From Cavia porcellus (taxonomy: Eukaryota > Chordata > Mammalia > Rodentia > Caviidae), in the NCBI RefSeq assembly GCF_034190915.1, contig NW_026947506.1:33583748-33647747 (forward strand): 64,000 nucleotides of DNA. The letters are read 5' to 3'. Positions 58,624 to 64,000 of this stretch are shown in pieces (position 1 is the first letter of the stretch; each line of letters begins with the position of its first letter). The translations under genes and the position numbers were made by a program. Under the pieces are notes generated by a model. It was not told the DNA's origin. It saw only the letters and a list, made by a program, of their open reading frames with translations, and did not search any database.

Positions 58624-59965
58624 TTTCAATAACTGGGACCACTTCTTATTAAAAAGTTTCTGCATGTCAAAAGAAATCTCCAGCATAGTGAAAAGAAAAC
58701 CCACAAACTGGGAAAAGATTTTAGTGAACTCTCTCTCAGACAAGGGCCTCTTGTCTAAAACATATAAAGAATTAAAGAAACTCAGACCTCCGAAATTCAA
58801 AGATCCAATCCAAAAATGGGCATCTGAGATGAATATGCAATTCTCAGATGAAGAAATGCAAATGGCAAATAAATACATGAAAAAATGCTCATCATCATTG
58901 GTCATTAGAGAAATGCAAATTAAAACCACACTGAGATACCATCTCACTCCTGAAAGAATGGCCAGGATCAAGAAAACCGACAACAAATGCTGGAGAGGCT
59001 GTGGGGAAAAAGGAACTCTCCTGCACTGCTGGTGGGAGTGTAGACTGGTACAGCCTTTGTGGAGATCTGTCTGGAGATTTCTCAAAAAGTTGGGACTGGA
59101 AATCCCATTTATTCCAGCTATTCCACTTCTAGGCATATTCCCAGAAGAACTGAAAGCATCATACCACAGTGATATATGTGCACCTATGTTTATAGCAGCA
59201 CAATTTGTAATCGCCAGATCTTGGAAACAACCCAAGTGCCCATCAACTGAGGAATGGATAAAAAAGTTGTGGTATTTCTATACAATGGAGTATTATTCAG
59301 CTATAAAGAAGGATCACATTGAGATATTTATCAATAAATGGGCACAGCTTGAGACCATACTCATAAGTGAAATAAATCAATCTCGCATGTGTGAATACCG
59401 AATAGTTTCCCTAACGTAAGTAATGATTCAAATATATAAAAATATGTGGTAATCATGATTCCCCATTAGGTGGCCTTGAAGCCTTATAAAGTTTTCACTC
59501 ATTAATTAGAAAGGCTTTATTCTGGGCTTCTTGATATGAAAATATTTGAAGCTAGAGTATATGAAGTTTTACCCAAATATTTCAAGGAAAAAGACACTAT
59601 GGTAACTACTATTAAGTCAGGTTATAAGGTGGTGAAGTACTAGGTTATTGAAACAGTCATGCTGTGACCTCTATTGTTATATTGTTATGTCCTGTTTTAT
59701 CTCAATCTCCCCCTTATTGTTTCAAAAAAAAATTATTTAGTCATTTCTTATACTGTGATTTGAGGAACTATTTTCAAGAAAATAGTGTGTAATCTACTAG
59801 CAGGTAATTTCTTACTGTTATGGTTTTTTGTTTTTTTTTTTGTTTTGTTTTGTTTTGTAGTTCTGTATTGCGTGTACCCTTACGCCGCTTTGGTTTGTTT
59901 TGTGTTTTTCTCTTTTTCCTCTTAAATTAAAAAAAAAAAAGAAAAAATCAAAAAAAAAAAAAAAA
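58624..59965 (+). mobile_element. 5'-truncated L1 with perfect target-site duplication
   Basis: The 13-bp duplication GAGAGTGTCCCTA occurs at 58611-58623 and 59966-59978. The 1342-bp insert contains the last 264 codons of ORF2, a 3' UTR (59420-59930) and an A-rich tail interrupted by G, T and C. The perfect duplication and unbroken reading frame mark it as one of the youngest L1 copies in the window. The 3' UTR holds an internal A9 tract near 59726. Confidence 0.95.
58625..59419 (+). pseudogene. L1 ORF2 C-terminal fragment, open frame
   Basis: 264 codons without a stop, from the first base of the insertion to TAA at 59417-59419. It carries the L1 C-terminal landmarks [34 protein letters not shown] (the Cys-rich segment of ORF2p), [26 protein letters not shown] and YTMEYYSAIKK. 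Endonuclease and reverse transcriptase are lost by 5' truncation, so it cannot act. No promoter is apparent and expression is not expected. Antisense frames here, up to 204 codons, are shadows. Confidence 0.93.
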
Positions 59966-59984
59966 GAGAGTGTCCCTAAGTCAC

Positions 59985-60075
59985 TTAAGTTGTCCAGAGG
60001 GGCTCAAACTTGTGAACCTTCTGCCTCAGCCTTCAAAGTGCTGGGACTGCAGTTGTGTGCTACCATATATGGCAA
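59985..60075 (-). repeat. old 7SL-derived SINE fragment (B1/PB1-like)
   Basis: CAGAGGGGCTCAAACTTGTG, AACCTTCTGCCTCAGCC, CAAAGTGCTGGGACTGCAG and TGTGTGCTACCATATATGGC are antisense B1/Alu-type phrases. Only a single unit is present. Confidence 0.65.
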
Positions 60076-60685
60076 GATATTGTTTTAAGAGATTCATTCA
60101 TCCTAAAATTAGTGTCTTGACATAAACAGAATGCTGAAGGAGTAGTTCTCTCCTTCTCAGCACCTCAGGACTTCTGAAAGGAGTGTTCTGCCTTTACTTC
60201 TCTGAAGCAGTCATTCTTCCTGTGTCCTACACCAGGACAGGCTTGTGCTAAGCACTGGAGCCAGGTTTATGCCAATCTCTGTCTCCTTCTGCCCATTAGG
60301 TCTGACAGTGACACATAATCCAGATAAAAAAAAAACTTTATTTAACTTCACTCATAGAAAGTGACAACTATCAAGGCTCCATCTTGGCATAATTGAATTT
60401 ACTTTGAAAATTACTTACTTTGAAAATTATTTTGAACAATAATACCTTGTCAGTATTTTTTCCTTTCTTGTTGTCAAATTACATTGAACAGCCTCTTCTT
60501 ACAGACCTGGTCCAAAAAAATGGTACTTCTGGCTGGGGAAATCTTTTCCCTTCTAAGAACACATGCAAGCCGAAACCTGAGCCACCCCCTCTCTCATCCA
60601 TTCAGCTTCTCTTTCCTTACCCTTGCTATTGTGCTGGCCACTGCTGATGTCCCAGGCAGGAAGCTGTCTGTTACCAGGAAAGCAG
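60076..60685. other. unassigned DNA
   Basis: No supported gene or repeat. Confidence 0.45.
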
Positions 60686-60689
60686 TTGG

Positions 60690-60850
60690 CACAGTGGATC
60701 ACAGTTGTGCTGGCCCCAATGTGGCTTTGCCACATTGTCCAAAATTGTGTAATTTTGGACATATTTCCTAGTGTCTCTATGCCTCAGTTTCCTCATTTCT
60801 AAAAAAATGAAAATGATAGTACTTACCATGCTTTGCACAAGTAAAAGTAA
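60690..60850 (+). repeat. MIR SINE
   Basis: ATGCCTCAGTTTCCTCATTT-CTAAAAAAATGAAAATGATAG is the MIR 3' core; the upstream part is more diverged. Confidence 0.7.
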
Positions 60851-60930
60851 TTTCTAAATTTACTATTTTTAATTGGTGTATTGAGACAAATTTATAGCTA
60901 TAGAGTCTACTTGTTTAAAATATATAATTC

Positions 60931-61022
60931 GGGGGGGCTGGGGATTTAGCTCAGCGGCATAAGCACCTGCCTTGCAAGCAGGCGGTCGTGAGTTCAATCC
61001 TTGGTACTGATAAAAATGAAAA

Positions 61023-61060
<38 letters not shown>
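60931..61060 (+). repeat. ID-type SINE with (TA)n tail
   Basis: Full head (CTGGGGATTTAGCTCAGCGG), CTTGCAAGCAGG anticodon region, B box GAGTTCAATCC and spacer GATAAAAATGAAAAAGAC. The tail is about 37 bp of TA where other copies have A. Flanks TATATAATTC (60921-60930) and TATGTAATTC (61061-61070) look like the target-site duplication. Confidence 0.9.
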
Positions 61061-61066
<6 letters not shown>

Positions 61067-61079
61067 ATTCAGGGTATCT

Positions 61080-61620
61080 ATATGTTTACAGTTCTGTGAC
61101 TGTCACTGTAATGTAATTTAAAATATACACAAGAGAAACATTGACCCTACAGCTGTCACTCACCTTCTCCTCCTCCCTTCCTGCTCTGCTTCCCCATCCC
61201 TCAATATCACTGATAGTTTGTCTGTATGAATTGGCTTATTTTGGATACTGAAATTAATGCAGTCATATAGTATGTGTCCCTTTGTCATTTGTTTCCTTTA
61301 TTTAACATGTTTCTAAGATTCATCCATGTTGAAATCTGTATTAGTATTTGATTTGACTTAAAAATATTGTATACTGAATACATTGAACATGTGAGTTTTT
61401 CTACTTTTTGGTTATGAATAATGCAGGTATGAACATTGGTGTATAAGTTTTTGTGTTGACATATGTTTACATTTCTCTTGGGTGTGTGTGGAGTTGAAAT
61501 TCTTGAGTCATACGGTAACTGGACATTTAATAATTACATATTTTCATTTCACATTCCCATTAGTAATGTAGGAGAGTTCCAGTTTCCTCATACTTCCTGT
61601 TCTTCATTACTAGCTGTCAT
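61080..61620 (-). mobile_element. ancient L1 (L1M-type) fragment
   Basis: Antisense L1 phrases in order: ATTCATCCATGTTGAAATC, GGTTATGAATAATGCAGGTA, GAACATTGGTGTATAAG and CATTCCCATTAGTAATGTAG. Confidence 0.65.
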
Positions 61621-61644
61621 CTTTTTCTTTTTAATGAGAGCAGA

Positions 61645-61704
61645 GCAGAGGGTCTTGTGAATGCTAGAAAAACGCTCTATCACTGAGTTATGTACCTAGC
61701 TCTG
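61645..61704 (-). repeat. ID/tRNA-derived SINE head, diverged
   Basis: GGGTCTTGTGAATGCTAG and CTCTATCACTGAGTTATGTACCTAGC (parts) are the complement of an older ID head. Confidence 0.65.
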
Positions 61705-62020
61705 TTTATTATTATTAAAATAAACATTATAGTGGGTGGTTTTGGGGTTGAGATATCTCATAAATTATGACTTTCTATTTGAATTTTCAAAATGACTAAT
61801 ACCAAGCATTTTCATGTACTTATTAAATAAGGATATGTAAGATAATAGCTTATTGCTTCAGAGGTGACTGTGTAAGAAATATCACTCACTTCTTTTATGA
61901 TGTCTGAAACTATGACAAAGATGGCAGTTTTTAAACCAAGCCTAATTTCTTGATTAAAAGAAAATGTCATGAGATAAAGCTAAGTCATGGTTAATGTTTA
62001 GAGTTAAGTCATTTTTCTGG

Positions 62021-62052
<32 letters not shown>

Positions 62053-62069
62053 GAGAGAGAGAGAGAGAG
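62021..62069. repeat. (TA)n-(GA)n compound microsatellite
   Basis: About 28 bp of TA followed by about 20 bp of GA. Confidence 0.97.
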
Positions 62070-62610
62070 GGGTCATTTTGTTTGGTTTAATTTCTCTTTG
62101 TTTTTGTGTTTTGATTGTTAAAAATTGGAGTTTGGTAGCATGTCAAATATCTTTATGTTACACAGTGAGTTCCAATTCGTTCTCAACCACATTTAGCAGA
62201 TAGAAGTTGGATGTAGTCAATTTTTCCCAGTTATTTTTTCTTCCATTTTAACTAGTATTTTTTTGAATTAGCCAAGTACCATTACTTTATCCACAGTATT
62301 GGTGAATCTGTGATACTTTGTCTGTAAGTGATTATATATTTTCATTCATATGCCATGTTTTATCTGTTCATGGAATGGTCCCTGCATAGATTATATAGCT
62401 AATGCATTGATTACCTTTGATCACTTTTCTAAAACTGGTTACCTGAACATAACATGGATAATGGCATATTTTTCCTGTTTTTTTTTTTTAACACAAAAAC
62501 ATGAACTGCTCCTCAGACATAAACTTTTCCAGTCTTAATTTGAGCATTTAATTAAGCAATTTAGCATTTAATTATGTAATTACTGTTTTTTGTTTACATT
62601 GAGTCCAAGG
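62070..62610. other. unassigned DNA
   Basis: No supported gene or repeat. Confidence 0.45.
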
Positions 62611-62735
62611 GACTGTGGTATGATGTTGGAATTAATTAGATGATGGGGTTTGGTTTTAACTTTACTGTGTGACCTTCAGTGAATTATTTAACCCATCTCT
62701 GGCTCAGTTTTTTTGACCTGTAAAATGGATATCTG
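62611..62735 (+). repeat. MIR SINE
   Basis: CTGTGTGACCTTCAGTGAAT, TATTTAACCCATCTCTGGCTC and GACCTGTAAAATGGATATCTG form the MIR core. Confidence 0.8.
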
Positions 62736-63000
62736 AAAAAAATCACTTACAAAAAAGACAAATACATAATAGCAAAGAACCAAAAACACTGCAAATATAG
62801 GTTTTCAAAGCAAGGTAGCAGGAGCATAACTAGGGTTTTTATTTTACATAATGATCTTAAGAGTTCCTCACCTCACTATAAAATAATATGCACAATTGTT
62901 CCAGTCCTATGAATGTTAAATGTTGTGTTCCAATAACATATAGAATGTGTAGCACAATCATCTTAACTATCTTAAAGGTGTTTATATAATTTTAGATACT

Positions 63001-64000
63001 TTTTTCTTTTCCCTTCCTTTCCCCCCTCATTTCCCTGAGTTATTATTTTTCCCTTTAAGCATATTCTTACTCTTTCACTGTATTTATTGAGTTTTTGTGT
63101 CTTATGTACTCTTATGATTTCTTACACTAGGGAGAATATATGGTATTTACACATGTGAGTTTGATTTATTTCAATTATTTGTATGATCTTGAGTTGCATC
63201 CATTTGCTTATAAATATCTCAGTGTGATCATTCTTTATACCTGAATAGTACTCCATTATATGAAAATACCATATCTTTTTTATGCATCCCTCAGTTGATG
63301 GGAATTTAGGTTGTTTCCAAGATCTGGCTGTTACAAATTGTGCTGCTATAAACATGGATGCACATATTTCACTGTGGTATGATGTTTTGAATTTTTTGGG
63401 AAATATGCACAGAAGTGGAATAGCTAGGTCAAATGGGACTTTCAATCTCAGCTTTTTGAGGAACTTCCAGACTGACCGCTACAGTGGCTGCACCAGTCTG
63501 CACTCTGATCAACAGTGCAAAAGAATGCCTTTTTCCCCACAGCCTCTCCAACATTTGTTGTTGGTAGTTTTCTTTATTCTGGTCATTATTTTAGGAATGA
63601 GATGGAATCTCAGTGTGGTTTTAATTTGTATTTCTCTAATGACCAATGATGCTGAACCGTTTTTCGTGTATTTATTTGCATTTGTATTTCTTCATCTGAG
63701 AACTATGTACTCATCTCAGATACCCATTTTTAGAATAGGTCTTTGAATTTTGGAGATCAGGTTTTTTAAATTCTTTATATGTTCTAGACAGAAGTCCTTT
63801 GTCTGAGGGACAGTTGACTAAGATTTTTTTCCCATTTTTGTGGGTTGTCTTTTCACTATGCTGGAGATTTCTTTTGACATGTAAAAACTCTTTCATAGGA
63901 TGTGGTTATTGATTCTGTGAAGTCTTTCCCATGTGGTTTGATTCTTGTTCATGAATTCTTTACCTACCCCTATGTCTTCAAGATTTCTACCTACTTTGTC
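63001..64000 (-). mobile_element. L1 3' part, continuing beyond the window
   Basis: On the minus strand an ORF2 C-terminus (below) is followed by a short 3' UTR ending in GGGAAAAGAAAAAAG near 63001. The 5' side runs past 64000. The homologous region in the 58624-59965 L1 is clearly related, but this copy carries stops and shifts, so it is older. No target-site duplication can be tested in this window. Confidence 0.88.
63122..64000 (-). pseudogene. L1 ORF2 C-terminus, broken
   Basis: The minus-strand frame 63445-63122 holds [32 protein letters not shown] and IMEYYSGIKN up to the ORF2 stop. Further upstream, 63896-63711 holds KKILVNCPSDKGLLSRTYKEF in another frame. The segment between them, including the Cys-rich motif, is broken by stops or shifts. 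Plus-strand frames here, up to 154 codons, are antisense shadows. Confidence 0.88.

Noticed and set aside
58621..59235. 204-codon open frame on the minus strand
   Set aside because: It lies entirely antisense to the young L1 ORF2 fragment, whose sense frame carries all the recognisable motifs. The matching plus-strand frame at 63282-63746 is the same antisense shadow of the second L1.
1..64000. CRISPR arrays, operons, origins or other prokaryotic systems
   Set aside because: No regularly spaced repeats, ribosome-binding sites or gene clusters exist; the repeat content is mammalian throughout.

Overview
The window is rodent nuclear genomic DNA: AT-rich, dominated by interspersed repeats, with no bacterial or viral gene organisation. 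The rodent assignment rests on about a dozen ID-type SINEs derived from tRNA-Ala and on B1/7SL SINEs carrying the internal 29-bp duplication. Most full ID copies end in an A-rich tail close to GATAAAAACGAAAAAGAC, and no B2 or B4 SINEs were seen, so mouse and rat are unlikely. A castorimorph such as beaver is only a guess. Ancient mammalian repeats (MIR, L2, MER5A-like, MaLR-like LTRs, L1M) fill much of the rest.

Layout. 1-4500: unassigned DNA with two ID SINEs and an unexplained 41-bp exact direct repeat about 1.9 kb apart. 4502-9198: the most interesting object, a retrotransposon bounded by a 10-bp target-site duplication. It has a 5' UTR starting at an AAGATGGCGG (YY1-like) motif, a decayed L1-type ORF1, no recognisable ORF2, and a 3' end shared with the L1s of this window. 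That is the structure of a half-L1 (HAL1). A solo LTR with its own CCCTC duplication is nested inside it. 10485-11245: a second copy of that LTR. 12.7-13.9 kb: an ancient L1 with an ID SINE and a MaLR-like LTR nested in it. 14.2-20.3 kb: B1, microsatellites and a cluster of three ID SINEs. 20-33 kb: L2, MIR, MER5A and LTR relics in mostly unassigned DNA. 33.5-34.7 kb: an old L1 containing a 28-bp U6 snRNA fragment with its own target-site duplication. 35.4-35.7 kb: a long inverted repeat. 37-49 kb: L2 relics, an L1M fragment and a MaLR-like LTR.

Gene content is minimal. The only good exon-like segment is 49709-49795 (+): 87 nt, strong acceptor and donor, one open frame. I cannot assign it to a gene. 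The window is therefore most likely intergenic or deep intronic. 53.4-53.8 kb and 58.6-60 kb hold two 5'-truncated L1 insertions with clear target-site duplications; the second keeps an unbroken ORF2 C-terminus of 264 codons. 63.0-64.0 kb is the 3' end of an older L1 on the minus strand that runs out of the window.

The repeats explain each other mechanistically. L1 enzymes would have mobilised the ID, B1 and U6 RNAs and the ORF1-only element, all of which show L1-style duplications and mostly A-rich tails. All family names are from recognition of sequence features by eye; no database search was run.
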